Shown in pieces: positions 7,796 through 17,748 of a stretch of DNA of 64,000 nt. Positions within the stretch are counted from its first letter, which is position 1. The number at the start of each line of letters is the position of its first letter. The notes under the pieces are model-generated. The model was not told where the DNA came from and did not search any database. It saw only the letters and a list, made by a program, of their open reading frames with translations. Where the stretch lies: assembly GCA_964364175.1 (NCBI GenBank), contig CAYILR010000014.1, positions 1 through 64,000 of the forward strand, in the 5' to 3' direction. Source of the stretch: CAYILR01 sp964364175 (GTDB lineage Bacteria; Bdellovibrionota; UBA1018). The translations under genes were made by a program, and so were the position numbers.

Positions 7796-10069
7796 ATGAA
7801 CCAGGATTTTGGAAACCGGCAGACTTTGCTCTTCATCGCATTCAGTTTGATGGGCGTTCTAATACTTGTTGGATGCCAATCGAAAACGCCCAGCGAAGTC
7901 CCTTTGCCTCAGGCGCTACCTAAGAACGCTCCACCGATGGCGTTACCAAAAGACTCGCCCACAGAACCTTCCACGCCGCAAATACAAACAGGTGACTGGG
8001 ATTTTTCAATTCAAGAATCGACGTACGTCAAAGCAGAAATTCGCAAGCTTCGAAAAGAAGCAGAGGAAGCCGCCCGAAATCAGCTGGATGCTGCTCAAAT
8101 AGTACCCATTCCCCCGAGCGAAACGAGTTCAAAATACGGAGTGTCGCTCTACCAACTCAAGAATTCTCCTGGCCGTGAGCAAGACGTATTTATTCAGCCA
8201 AAAATTTTTGTTCGTAGCAGTGTTTTTGGAGGCCGAGTGTACTCTTCAAAAAATGCGTTTAAACAGGTGACGTTGCGAATTCCCGTTGCCTTGGTCGATG
8301 GGTTATCCAGAACAATTTCGTCAGGGCTTTCTACGGTGACTCTACCCGATGAGTACGTCATTCAAGATATCGACGTGTTTCGAGATGCGCTCAGTCGGGA
8401 ACTCGGATTTAAACCTAATTTGCATCCCACTTCGGCGTGCCCGGCAAATATGGTGCTGGCATTTGGAGATGAGCGCCTTCCTGTCAAATCACTCCTTCCG
8501 AGAGGAGTGTGCCCCATCAATCAATTTTTTGACGTCTCGGTCACTGGGAGTGAAAGCCAGATCCAAAAACTCATCGAACAAGAGATGTCCAGTCGTTCCG
8601 CTCAATTGGTTGCAGTTCTTGGAAGCGCGCCTCAGCTTTTGAAGGAAATTACGGATATTCAAATTTCCGGATCTCATCTACGCGAACAGATTTACAAAAA
8701 ATTTGTTGAACTTCCGTACCAGCTCGAATCCGGTGATTTTCTTTTGTATCCAGCTGCGAGTGTCAGACGAGGTGTCGAAGAAGTGCTCACGGATATTTTG
8801 GCAGAAGTAGGACTGAGCCTGACTCAAAAAACAGATTGGGTCCCCTGGATCGACGAAATCCTTGCTAACTATTTTGATTCGGAAGTCTGCGGTGAGGATC
8901 TGGGAGTTTGTTTGCGGCCTCGCTCGGCTCCAGTGATCAATGAGCCCATCGTCCGCTGGAGTGTTTTTGATACTGAAAATATATCGAAGTCCGCTTTTGT
9001 CGTTGGAACGACAACCACGCTTCGAAGCCTAACCACCGACGAAAGCGCATTTACCGCTCCTTTTGAAAACACGGACGATTCGGTTCCGCCAATTCAAGGC
9101 AGAGTCGCAGGACTCCTAAGGCCCGTTCATGAGGGAGATTTGGTTGAATTTGAACTCACTGGCATCAGTGCTTTACGTCGGCAACATAGCGCACCGATTT
9201 TGGACGAGAGCCTGAGTCATCCTGAAAATCCCGTATGTGTTGCGTGGGGCGACCCACCCACTCGGCCAGAGCCTGATTATTCAGTTTGCTTGGAATGGAA
9301 CATGGGTTGTTCACGCTCTCACGAAGCTTGCGTTCAAAACGAAACTTATTGTGGATCGGGCCACCGTGAGTGCGTGGAACGCGGAAACGGCATTTGTTTT
9401 TTCTGTTGCAAGCACGTGGGCGATATTTGTGATCGTTGGGACGTGCGTTGTGTTCGCACGGAAACGAGGTGCGATGAGTGGACCCCCACGAGTTGCCGAA
9501 CCTTCGGAACTCGGATGGTGCCTGCAGGACCCGCTCCCTGTATTCAAACGGAAAATCAATGGTCTAAATTCTGGAGAGTGTCTGAAGTCGCATCGATCAT
9601 CAAGACACCGATTTCCCCAGTGGCCTTCGATTTAGAAAGTCTGTCTCAGGGAATTCAAATTCAGCTCACGCATTGGGAGCCATCAGAGGCCGGTGACTAC
9701 AGACTGGTGAAAACGGTTTGCCCTTTGTCGGCGTTTCATCCCACGACAGAATTGCGCGAAGACTTAAAAATCCGCTTTCGTCTTGCTAACAATATTTCGG
9801 CCAATTGTTTTCCATTTAACTCTTGGAACCGAAAAGAGGGACGCGAGCCTGAGCTCGCCATCATCAATAGTTTGGCCAAGCCAGAGCGATACGAATGTGG
9901 ATTTCGTGAGGAGTTTTGGAACGGGAAAGTGGTCTACACTTGCCCAAAACTCGAGAGGTCATCCGATCGGCCTATTTTTGACGCCTACTATCCGAGACTG
10001 GAGCTTCGAGGAATTTTAAGGCTTCCAGGGACATCGTTTGTTTCAACAGAGAAAGGAATCGAACCATGA
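7796..10069 (+). CDS. Large cysteine-rich lipoprotein, first of a tandem pair
   Basis: ATG 7796 is preferred over the in-frame GTG 7781 because GGGG (7787-7790) lies the right distance upstream; this gives 757 residues. The N-terminus is a lipoprotein signal with lipobox LVGC. The body is unrecognised, but residues from about 475 to 590 hold more than a dozen cysteines (for example CVQNETYC, FFCCKHVGDIC, CDEWTPTSC). It is a paralogue of the next gene: both share a FIQPKIFV/FIQPKVFV strand, a CP-containing central box and the cysteine region. TraN, a mating-pair stabilising outer-membrane protein, is also cysteine-rich, so a surface role in conjugation is plausible by context only. Confidence 0.7.
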   Translation: MNQDFGNRQTLLFIAFSLMGVLILVGCQSKTPSEVPLPQALPKNAPPMALPKDSPTEPSTPQIQTGDWDFSIQESTYVKAEIRKLRKEAEEAARNQLDAAQIVPIPPSETSSKYGVSLYQLKNSPGREQDVFIQPKIFVRSSVFGGRVYSSKNAFKQVTLRIPVALVDGLSRTISSGLSTVTLPDEYVIQDIDVFRDALSRELGFKPNLHPTSACPANMVLAFGDERLPVKSLLPRGVCPINQFFDVSVTGSESQIQKLIEQEMSSRSAQLVAVLGSAPQLLKEITDIQISGSHLREQIYKKFVELPYQLESGDFLLYPAASVRRGVEEVLTDILAEVGLSLTQKTDWVPWIDEILANYFDSEVCGEDLGVCLRPRSAPVINEPIVRWSVFDTENISKSAFVVGTTTTLRSLTTDESAFTAPFENTDDSVPPIQGRVAGLLRPVHEGDLVEFELTGISALRRQHSAPILDESLSHPENPVCVAWGDPPTRPEPDYSVCLEWNMGCSRSHEACVQNETYCGSGHRECVERGNGICFFCCKHVGDICDRWDVRCVRTETRCDEWTPTSCRTFGTRMVPAGPAPCIQTENQWSKFWRVSEVASIIKTPISPVAFDLESLSQGIQIQLTHWEPSEAGDYRLVKTVCPLSAFHPTTELREDLKIRFRLANNISANCFPFNSWNRKEGREPELAIINSLAKPERYECGFREEFWNGKVVYTCPKLERSSDRPIFDAYYPRLELRGILRLPGTSFVSTEKGIEP

Positions 10070-12513
10070 GAGTACAGTTCTATGGTCAACTCATCGTTTT
10101 TGGGATGAGTAGCATTTTGGTTTCAGGCTGCTCATTTAAAAAAACGTCAGCAGTAACAGATCCAGCACATCCATCACCCGGGATCTCTCAAGGTCCCCAA
10201 AGTGGGAACGCAGCCGCTGCGGTAACAGACGGAGCACCGGCGCCCGTTGCTTGGGATGATACCACGCTCTCTGTTCCTGGCGTTGTCCTGCGTGTAAAAT
10301 CGATGCCCGCCGATTTGCAGATCCAGAATAAAAAATCGTTTCGAGTTCCGGATTTAGAAGAAATCCATTCTGATTTTTCAGGATCTTATACCCTTTATCG
10401 AATGAAAAATGCGCCAGCTCAAATCGAAAATCCGCAGAGCATTGTATTCATCCAACCCAAAGTATTTGTCTATGGAACTGCTCAAGGTGGCAACGTCGTA
10501 CAGCTGACCTCACGAGACAATAAGACTGCGTCACTCACCTTTGCCATGGCGTTTGTGGATGGAACGAGAGCGTCTTTGCCCAGCCACGAAGGAACTCACG
10601 CTGTAGTTCTTCCTGATTCGCTCACGATTCCAAGCCTTGAAAAATTGAAGACGGATCTCCGTGCTCAGATCGGAATCGAGCCTAGACTCATGGGGCTTAC
10701 GACTTGCCCCAGGCAGATGGAGCTTCGTTACCTCCGAGGAGGCAGTACGGAACGCCTTCCTCTTTTGCCGACTGTATCCATTCGTAACCGCTGTCCCATG
10801 GATGAATTTTTTACGGTAACAGTGAGATCGACGCGTGAGGAAATCAATGACCTGGTTCAAAACGGAATCGTGGATGGATTAGGCGTTCAGCTCCAGGCTG
10901 ATTTTCAGGTGCAATACCGAGAGGCGGTTGCTTTTTATTCTTTGGAGCTAGAGCCCATGCAGCTTTACACGGAACTCAGAAAAAAATTCATTGAAACCCC
11001 TTTTGGTCAAAGCAGTGATCCCACGATCTATTTTGCCTTTCAGTTAGTGGAGCCCTTGGAAGCGATGCTCAGAGATCGAGTGACGCAAACGGGAGTCACC
11101 GATGGATGGATTCCTTATTTCCAAGGAGTTCAAATCCTGATGGATACTTTTTTTGATTCGGTAAAGCCAGAAGAAGGCTGCCAGGCACCAAACCGGTGTT
11201 TTCGATTAAAACATGAACTGAGTGTCAAAATGGATGAGCCTGTTGAGCTTCAGTGGATCGAAAACAGTTTACTGGCAGCGTCTCAAAGAATACCCACGGT
11301 GACTTTTGTCAAAGGACTCTCCGAAACCTATCCCATTCAAGTCAACAGTACACGTGTATTACCCGTGGCTGGAGTGGTACCTAGCCAGGAAGCTTGTGAC
11401 GCAGTCAAAGGGAATATTCCGGGGTGCAAAGATTTTAGCTGTGAAAAATTCTCAGAAAATCCCTACTGCCGATTCCCCAAGCACCGAAATCCCATTCATG
11501 CGTTTCAGGTGTTTCCTGGGGCCAAAATCAAATTGTCGTTTGACCGAATCACCGAATGGGGTTTTGAGCTGCCTTCGCCCAGGGAAGATACGACGGCTGA
11601 TCAAAAAAAGGGCACGATCAAATGCGCGGATACAGAGCCCATTCCCGGCGCATGTGTGGAGTACGAAGAGTATTGCCCAGTCGATAAAGTTCCCTTTTGT
11701 AAGCATCAAAAGGACGATTGTGTCGAAGAGCATACGATTTTTCAGGACTACTGTCGTAACGAGCGAACGACCGAACGAAGTTGCGGATTTTTAGGGCTGG
11801 GTCATTGCAAGGAAGTGCTCAAAGAAAATCGCACGATTTGCGAGCATGTAGAAGCGGGACATGAGTGTTTGCGTTGGAAATCGTCCTGCGATGGCGAAGT
11901 CGAGATGGTCTGTCCTCGGACTGAACGACGATGCAAAACTCCAGCAGTCACCTGCAATCAATGGACGACGGAATTTTATTCAAAATATACGTACTCGGAA
12001 CCTTGGGTCAGACCCCAGACTCTCAATCTCGACAAGGGACAAACCATCGAACAACTTTGGGACGGGCTGGATCTCGAGTTTAGCTGGTTAGAAGAAGATG
12101 CGCGGACTTGGCACAGTGTCGCCTGTCCGATCAAGGCGTTTGCTAATCGCGTCGATGGGTATTCGATTACGGTCTTACTCGAAAATCAAGACGATACGAG
12201 TTGCCAACCTTTCAATACATGGAACACCCAGCCCGGGCGGTGGCCACAAATTGCAGTGGTTAATCACATCAATTTTGAAAAACCCTACCTTTGCGGAACT
12301 TTGGAGTGGACACACTCGATTGCTGCTGACCCAAATGCCAAGGAGCATGTCGTGGATCGCCTGGAGTATCGCTGCTCTGAGCGCCAGGACTTGGGGCCAT
12401 CCAGTACACCTATCGTCAATACCTACACACCGATTGTGGATCTTGAAGGAACTGTCTCAATTTTGGGCCGAAGCATGGACACCATTAGCTCGATGTCAGG
12501 GGGAACATTATGA
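10066..12513 (+). CDS. Large cysteine-rich lipoprotein, second of a tandem pair
   Basis: 815 residues with a lipobox VSGC. Order and spacing of segments match the upstream gene, including FIQPKVFV near residue 130, a CP..MDEFF box near 245 and a cysteine-rich stretch from about 525 to 640 (CVEYEEYC, CKHQKDDC, CGFLGLGHC, CKTPAVTC). The pair therefore arose by duplication and diverged. The ATG follows AAAGGA and overlaps the previous stop. Multiple disulphides suggest an extracytoplasmic, probably outer-membrane protein of the conjugation apparatus. No enzyme motif is visible. Confidence 0.7.
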   Translation: MRVQFYGQLIVFGMSSILVSGCSFKKTSAVTDPAHPSPGISQGPQSGNAAAAVTDGAPAPVAWDDTTLSVPGVVLRVKSMPADLQIQNKKSFRVPDLEEIHSDFSGSYTLYRMKNAPAQIENPQSIVFIQPKVFVYGTAQGGNVVQLTSRDNKTASLTFAMAFVDGTRASLPSHEGTHAVVLPDSLTIPSLEKLKTDLRAQIGIEPRLMGLTTCPRQMELRYLRGGSTERLPLLPTVSIRNRCPMDEFFTVTVRSTREEINDLVQNGIVDGLGVQLQADFQVQYREAVAFYSLELEPMQLYTELRKKFIETPFGQSSDPTIYFAFQLVEPLEAMLRDRVTQTGVTDGWIPYFQGVQILMDTFFDSVKPEEGCQAPNRCFRLKHELSVKMDEPVELQWIENSLLAASQRIPTVTFVKGLSETYPIQVNSTRVLPVAGVVPSQEACDAVKGNIPGCKDFSCEKFSENPYCRFPKHRNPIHAFQVFPGAKIKLSFDRITEWGFELPSPREDTTADQKKGTIKCADTEPIPGACVEYEEYCPVDKVPFCKHQKDDCVEEHTIFQDYCRNERTTERSCGFLGLGHCKEVLKENRTICEHVEAGHECLRWKSSCDGEVEMVCPRTERRCKTPAVTCNQWTTEFYSKYTYSEPWVRPQTLNLDKGQTIEQLWDGLDLEFSWLEEDARTWHSVACPIKAFANRVDGYSITVLLENQDDTSCQPFNTWNTQPGRWPQIAVVNHINFEKPYLCGTLEWTHSIAADPNAKEHVVDRLEYRCSERQDLGPSSTPIVNTYTPIVDLEGTVSILGRSMDTISSMSGGTL

Positions 12514-13019
12514 GAGCGTGGATGTCCATGTTTTTGCTTCTCGCTTCCGGCTGCGCAAGCCTATCGAACCGCGACAAAATACTGATCACCATGGGAGTCG
12601 TAGGAGTCGCAGCCGGAACAGCGGGGGCACTTTTGATAGCCCCACCCGAAGATAATAAGCTTCCACACGCGGGACTTTGGGGAGGGCTGGGGGCCGCCAC
12701 TGCTGGAATCGCGTCACTCTTTATTTTTGACGAAGAAGCCAAACGAAAAGAGGCCGAAGTCAAAATCGCGAAACTTGAAAAAGAAATTGCTTCGATGAAA
12801 GAAGAGACAGCGCCCGAACTCATCGCCACGAATCACGTGGGCGCATCCAAGCCGCTCCCAGAAAAGTACCGTTCTCTCGTTACACCGGGACAGTGGAGTT
12901 TATATCAAGTCGATCGCTGGGTTTCGTCCTCGGACAGTGAATTAGTGCATCAGGATCTTATTTTTCGATTTCATCAACCCCAACTTAACCCGTCGGGAAA
13001 ACTCCCGGCACATCCTTGA
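12510..13019 (+). CDS. Small lipoprotein with glycine-zipper segment
   Basis: 169 residues. A lipoprotein signal ends in the lipobox ASGC. It is followed by a hydrophobic glycine/alanine-rich segment (VGVAAGTAGALLIAP and then GGLGAATAGIASL), and then a charged coiled-coil stretch near 73-95. In type IV secretion a small lipoprotein (VirB7/TraV role) often joins the outer-membrane core, and the position just before the pilin gene is consistent with that, but no sequence family is recognised. Start ATG follows GGGGGA and overlaps the preceding stop. Confidence 0.65.
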   Translation: MRAWMSMFLLLASGCASLSNRDKILITMGVVGVAAGTAGALLIAPPEDNKLPHAGLWGGLGAATAGIASLFIFDEEAKRKEAEVKIAKLEKEIASMKEETAPELIATNHVGASKPLPEKYRSLVTPGQWSLYQVDRWVSSSDSELVHQDLIFRFHQPQLNPSGKLPAHP

Positions 13020-13030
13020 AAGGAATGATT

Positions 13031-13330
13031 ATGAAAATTTCTCAAACGATAGCTCTGGGTGTGGTGATCGTCGCGGCTGCCACCTTTACTTCCACCTGGT
13101 GTTTTGCAGCCAGGGACCTGACCTCGGCAGCAACTACAGCCGTGAGTCAAGCCACTTTGATTGCAAAAGCTGCCAGCGTTTTGGGCGTTCTGGCCGGTGC
13201 AGTTTCCTATCAAATTCCAGGCGCTGCGGGCTGGGCACAGCGAGTGCTGACGAGCGGTCTTATTGGTGCTGGACTTGCGTTTGGCGGTCCCAGTTTACTT
13301 GGGCTTTTTCGCACGATTTTTGGAGGATGA
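13031..13330 (+). CDS. VirB2/TrbC-like pilin subunit
   Basis: ATG 13031 is chosen over TTG 13016 because AAGGA (13020-13024) has the right spacing to it. The 99-residue product has a long signal region ending near CFAA, then two hydrophobic helices separated by a short loop (AAKAASVLGVLAGAV type helix, then VLTSGLIGAGLAFGG), the usual shape of conjugative pilins. Its position before VirB3- and VirB4-like genes matches standard type IV secretion order. Sequence identity in this family is low, so the call rests on size, topology and neighbours. Confidence 0.72.
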   Translation: MKISQTIALGVVIVAAATFTSTWCFAARDLTSAATTAVSQATLIAKAASVLGVLAGAVSYQIPGAAGWAQRVLTSGLIGAGLAFGGPSLLGLFRTIFGG

Positions 13331-13333
13331 CTC

Positions 13334-13618
13334 GTGAAGGCAGTCTACGGTTCACGACTTCTTAACGATAACGGAAATGTTCTGGGGCTGAACGCTGCCG
13401 ATCTCGTCAGTGGTGTTGCTGTATTGATTGTTTCCGCCGAAATTCTCAAGCCTCTCGGTATCGAAGTATTTTCGGTGCCTCTGGCTTGTTTGTCAATCGT
13501 GATGCTGATTCCGGTACGCCTCCGTTACCGACGAAAAATCATTCGAGACACCATCCGGGCATATTTGTTTCCGAGAGGATTTAAAAATGGCATTTCTAGG
13601 GTACGCAGAATTTCCTGA
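13334..13618 (+). CDS. VirB3/TraL-like inner-membrane protein
   Basis: 94 residues starting with GTG at 13334 behind GGAGG. Two hydrophobic segments (about 22-38 and 43-58) are followed by a basic tail containing YRRKIIRDTIRAYLFPRG. Size, topology and placement between the pilin and the VirB4-like ATPase match VirB3/TraL, which anchors the ATPase at the inner membrane. The end overlaps the ATPase start by 32 bases in another frame. Confidence 0.68.
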   Translation: MKAVYGSRLLNDNGNVLGLNAADLVSGVAVLIVSAEILKPLGIEVFSVPLACLSIVMLIPVRLRYRRKIIRDTIRAYLFPRGFKNGISRVRRIS

Positions 13619-15815
13619 ACTCTCACACATCGAGTTGCCTGCACCAGACGACGCGTATTTTGTAACGGTCGGAGGTCGTGTCGGTACTATTTTTAGAATG
13701 CTGCTCGTGGATCTCGAAGAGCCTGAATTTTTGTCACGTTTTGAAGCCTACAGTCATCACCTCGCGCGTCTGAAACCTGGCGTGACCGCCAAATGGATTT
13801 TGCGAACCGTTCAAATACACGAGGCTGTTGGGAATGGTTCACGAAAAGAAGCCATCGCGTGTTTGGGTTGGACAAGAAAAGAACTCTGGATTGTGCTCGA
13901 AACTTCACCCAGAGTTTCCACTTTCGCTCGGATTCTTAAACAACCGTTTCAGGGCAAAGCTCATTCGAGCTTTGAGAAAGAGATTCTGTTTTTAAAGCAA
14001 TCGGGCGATTTTGAATTTTTGACTGAACAGGGTGCCAAGCGATGTGGTGAAGACGAAATTCGCGCTTTTTTTCCTCATTCTCAAAGCGAACCCCTTCAAA
14101 CTCGTACTGGACTTGAGACAGGTACCGATCACGTGGGCGTTGTAAGGCTTTGGCGACAGGGCGTGAACGCTCTTGAACCCAGCACATTGGCGCTGATGTG
14201 CGAGCGGATTCCGCCACCTTACGAGATCGTGGTTCAGTTGCGAAAACTCCCCGAGGTGCGCTCCCAATATATTTTGCAGCGAATGCATGGACAAAAGGCA
14301 CATTCGGTTCAATCCACAGCGGCACGTGGACTTGAGACTGCCGATCGTCTTTTGGAAGAGACACTGCTCTCTGGAAAATCCATGGTCGAGATCGAGTGGC
14401 TTTTAGTGCTCAAACGTCCTTCTGAAGAAACCCTTAAAACTGACACGGCCAAATCTCTGCGCATTTTGGAGTCGCTCGGGGATCTTTTGGCCGAAGTGCA
14501 AGGTGTGCTTCCCAGCTATGTGGCTACTTTTCCAGGAGCTGAGCCTCACCACCTGTTTTTAGAACTTGATGAAACCGCGACTTACTATTTGCCCGTGTTT
14601 ACTCGCGGAGAGGCGCAAACCGACACTATGCCTGAGCTCCGTGCGCTTTCGCTCCACCGAAGAGATGGATCGCTCTATCATTTCGATTTATTTCGAAAAG
14701 GTTACGACGGCGCCAACTGCTTGATCAATGGCCGTCGAGGCAAAGGAAAAAGCGTTCTTGCAAACTTGATTTCGACAAGTCTTTTACAAGACCCGTCTGT
14801 GCGTCTCATCAAAGTCGATGTGGGTGGATCGTATGTCAAAGAATGTGAACTCTATCAGGGCCAACATATTCAGTTTAATTTGTCCGAACCCTCTGGACTG
14901 AACCCATTTGCACTTTTGGGACAAACGGAGCTGATGGAGGATGCGTCCGTGATTGTGGCGGGCTTTCTTTCGACTTTGATTTTGGATGGAAAAGAAACGC
15001 TGCTTTCCAAGGAAATTCAGAGTGCCGTCGAAAAAGCAGTACTTGCCTATGCCGAGGCTCGCAGGCAACAGGCGTCGCTCGAAGATTTTTTGACCTTTTC
15101 GAAGGATTTACCGAGACGGAGTTTGCTGGAGCGGTTTTCTGCGGGCGGAATTTTTTCAAATGTCCTCAAGGATAAAGACAATAACGCCGGAATTTTGGGT
15201 AGCCGCTATGTGTATTTCAACTTTGAGCGACTTCAAAATGCTGCCAACGAAGATTTTGCCCAAGCCGTCATGGCCGCAGTCATTGCTTCAGTCAATCTGG
15301 AGGTGTTGCGTGCGGGAGATGCAAGGCGAGGTGCTAAAAACCGGGTGGTCTTTTTTGCGGATGAGACGCCATTTTTTATTCAAAGAAACGGCCGGTTTTT
15401 TAAGCTCACGACCGCCAATTTTAGAAAATTTGGTCATGGCACCATTCTGATCGCTCAAACTACACAAGACTTTGCGCTCCCAAAAGACGGTGGTGGCGTG
15501 GATTATGGGATTTTGATCAACAGTCCGATCCGATTTTTCTATCAAGTGGATGACGAAGTAAATGCGTTTCGAGAGCGCTTTGGGCTTACCAACCAACAAA
15601 CACAGGAAATTCAAAATCTCAGGCGCTTTGACTCCTATCGTGAGGTTTTTTTGCAAGATGAACTCGGTGGGCGAGTTTTGCAGGTTGCCGTGACCCCCGA
15701 AGAGTATTGGCGGGTGACCTCGTCGCGTGCAGACAATGAAAAATTGCAGGCGCTGCTGAGCGCCGTGCCCGGTCTAAGATTAGAGGAGGCGATTCGATGT
15801 CTGACTGCCGAGTGA
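13587..15815 (+). CDS. VirB4/TraC-family conjugation ATPase
   Basis: 742 residues, the usual size. The Walker A motif GRRGKGKS lies near residue 382 and Walker B VVFFADE near 587; the region ILIAQTTQDF after it fits the family. This cytoplasmic ATPase powers pilus assembly and substrate transfer. ATG 13587 follows AGAGGA. It is the strongest marker that the region encodes a type IV secretion system. Slightly diverged from well-known TraC, so it probably represents a lineage-specific system. Confidence 0.9.
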   Translation: MAFLGYAEFPELSHIELPAPDDAYFVTVGGRVGTIFRMLLVDLEEPEFLSRFEAYSHHLARLKPGVTAKWILRTVQIHEAVGNGSRKEAIACLGWTRKELWIVLETSPRVSTFARILKQPFQGKAHSSFEKEILFLKQSGDFEFLTEQGAKRCGEDEIRAFFPHSQSEPLQTRTGLETGTDHVGVVRLWRQGVNALEPSTLALMCERIPPPYEIVVQLRKLPEVRSQYILQRMHGQKAHSVQSTAARGLETADRLLEETLLSGKSMVEIEWLLVLKRPSEETLKTDTAKSLRILESLGDLLAEVQGVLPSYVATFPGAEPHHLFLELDETATYYLPVFTRGEAQTDTMPELRALSLHRRDGSLYHFDLFRKGYDGANCLINGRRGKGKSVLANLISTSLLQDPSVRLIKVDVGGSYVKECELYQGQHIQFNLSEPSGLNPFALLGQTELMEDASVIVAGFLSTLILDGKETLLSKEIQSAVEKAVLAYAEARRQQASLEDFLTFSKDLPRRSLLERFSAGGIFSNVLKDKDNNAGILGSRYVYFNFERLQNAANEDFAQAVMAAVIASVNLEVLRAGDARRGAKNRVVFFADETPFFIQRNGRFFKLTTANFRKFGHGTILIAQTTQDFALPKDGGGVDYGILINSPIRFFYQVDDEVNAFRERFGLTNQQTQEIQNLRRFDSYREVFLQDELGGRVLQVAVTPEEYWRVTSSRADNEKLQALLSAVPGLRLEEAIRCLTAE

Positions 15816-17194
15816 ATCGATTACTTGCAACGAGTATGGGAGTAGCGTGCTTGCTTGAAAGCGCGCAAGCTTTTGCAATCGATCCCTTCACCATCTTGGC
15901 CGCTGGAAGTGCTGCTACGAGTGCCGTGCAAACGGTCGCAGGTGCTTCTTCGCAAGGAGCCGAAGTTGGGGCTTCGCTCGATGCACTATCGGAGCTTACG
16001 TCAGAGCTGGGTCTCGGCGATGACAGCAGCCAAGATCCACAAAAGATTGCTCGGAAAATCCAGGCAATCGAGGCGTTGGCGTTGGACCTTGGGTACACGC
16101 ATGACGAAGCTCAGGACATTGTGGGCCAGGATCGCGATTCGTCACAAAACTTGTCTCTGACCCTCGGAAAAATCACTCGTTCAGTGAGACTGGGAAAGCA
16201 TTTGTTGCTTTTGGCCGGAGTTTCGACACAAAAAGCGGCTGAAATTTCTACTTTGGATCAAGGGTTCGGGCAAAATGACGAAAAGAAAATCCTCTCTGAC
16301 ATTTATTCCTATTTGATTCGAAAAGATTTGTCGGCCAAAGAAGCTGAACTTAAAAAGAACAAGCAAGTTGTCGAAGAGATCAAGCTTCTCGGTAAATTTC
16401 TTAAATCAGTTGCACCGAGCGGGAATCTCAATTTGTTCCCCGTCCAAAGATCCATTGTCAAAAAAGCCATCGACGTTTTTCGTTCGTACTCAAATCTGAT
16501 TCTGGGACTCGTAGCAATGGTATTTGTGAGTCGGATTCTTCATTACCAGTTTACTTTTTCTCCTCCAGAAAAATACGGCGATTTGGTCATCGACACGCTT
16601 TCCTGCTTTTTTCTGATGATGGTGTTTCCGCTGCTCTACGGGTACATGGCTGAGTATTCCGAGGCATTGTCTCTTAAGCTCAGTCAGCTTTTTCATGTCA
16701 CTGGCCCCAAGTTTCCGGAATCTCCTAGGTTATTTGGACACGTTTTTCCGTGGTGGCTGCAACCGGCAGTGCTCAAAACGCTGATTTACCTGCTTGTGTA
16801 CTCGATTTTTAATCTGATTTTGGCGGTTCTCATCGCACTTGGCCCCATCATGATTTTCTCAGGAACGATGTTGGGATTTTCTGGGCAGCTTAGTTCCTAT
16901 TTTGGTTGGCTACTGATCATTTGGCTTTGGCCCGTGGTGTGGAATGTTGCGGGGTTTTTTGCCAACTCCCTATGGGATGGACGCGATCTGACGGCTGGTG
17001 GGATTGCGGAAACTGCTCTGGCTGTTGTTTTCTACGCGTTCCAACTGATTTCGCCCCTCGTGCTGTTGAGACACTTGGAAAAATCATCTCTCGGACAGGC
17101 TGTCGGAAATACATTTAAGCGAAAATCAACCAAAACCACCGTGCAAACCTACTCGACAGAAAATCCCGCAACCGCAGGAGGCCAAGGTCTATGA
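15797..17194 (+). CDS. VirB6/TraG-N-like polytopic membrane protein
   Basis: 465 residues. A signal-like N-terminus is followed by a long soluble helical region (to about residue 225), then five or six strongly hydrophobic helices in the second half. ATG 15797 follows GAGGAGG and overlaps the ATPase end. The architecture and place between VirB4 and VirB8 homologues suit the VirB6 channel component, although the order of soluble and membrane parts is unusual. No specific domain is recognised. Confidence 0.62.
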   Translation: MSDCRVNRLLATSMGVACLLESAQAFAIDPFTILAAGSAATSAVQTVAGASSQGAEVGASLDALSELTSELGLGDDSSQDPQKIARKIQAIEALALDLGYTHDEAQDIVGQDRDSSQNLSLTLGKITRSVRLGKHLLLLAGVSTQKAAEISTLDQGFGQNDEKKILSDIYSYLIRKDLSAKEAELKKNKQVVEEIKLLGKFLKSVAPSGNLNLFPVQRSIVKKAIDVFRSYSNLILGLVAMVFVSRILHYQFTFSPPEKYGDLVIDTLSCFFLMMVFPLLYGYMAEYSEALSLKLSQLFHVTGPKFPESPRLFGHVFPWWLQPAVLKTLIYLLVYSIFNLILAVLIALGPIMIFSGTMLGFSGQLSSYFGWLLIIWLWPVVWNVAGFFANSLWDGRDLTAGGIAETALAVVFYAFQLISPLVLLRHLEKSSLGQAVGNTFKRKSTKTTVQTYSTENPATAGGQGL

Positions 17195-17748
17195 AAATCT
17201 CGATTCAACCTTACATTCGATACAAACTTCTCATGGGCATGGTCATTGCCCTGCTGTTTGCCTGGGCAGTGACGGCCACGGTGGTTGCCTTCAAGTTGCA
17301 GCCTCAGGTGATCCTGGTAGGCACCGACGAAAACGGTACTCGCCTGATTACAACCCAAACCGATCCCATGCTTTCGCGCGAACGGATCAAGTTTATCAAA
17401 GAGTTTCTCTATTCATTCTATAATTATTCCTCAGACGATTATGAAAAAGCCATGAATCAAGCAGGTGGTCTCATGGCCGATTCGCTTTGGATCGAAAAAG
17501 AAAAAGAGCTTCATACGACCTTGAATCAAATGAAGCAAACCCCACTGAGCCAAGAGGTGCGGCTTTTGGATCTGCGAGAAGTGGCAGACACGGAGTTTGA
17601 AGTCGATCTGGGAGTAAAGATCCAAACGCGCCTTCAGTCCAAAGAAACCAAATACCGGGTTGATGTCAAAATTGGCTCGCGAAAACGAGGGACCGAAAAT
17701 CCCTATCCTTGGGAGGTGTTGAGTGTTCACGAAACAGAGATCCATTAG
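17191..17748 (+). CDS. TraE/VirB8-like protein
   Basis: 185 residues with one N-terminal membrane helix (about 12-33) and a periplasmic domain of the TraE/VirB8 type, which bridges the inner-membrane channel and the core complex. The ISIQPYIRYKLLMGMVI start and the FIKEFLYSFYNYSSDDYE region are family-like. It overlaps the VirB6-like and TraK-like genes by a few bases. GGAGG lies about nine bases before the ATG. Confidence 0.75.
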   Translation: MKISIQPYIRYKLLMGMVIALLFAWAVTATVVAFKLQPQVILVGTDENGTRLITTQTDPMLSRERIKFIKEFLYSFYNYSSDDYEKAMNQAGGLMADSLWIEKEKELHTTLNQMKQTPLSQEVRLLDLREVADTEFEVDLGVKIQTRLQSKETKYRVDVKIGSRKRGTENPYPWEVLSVHETEIH

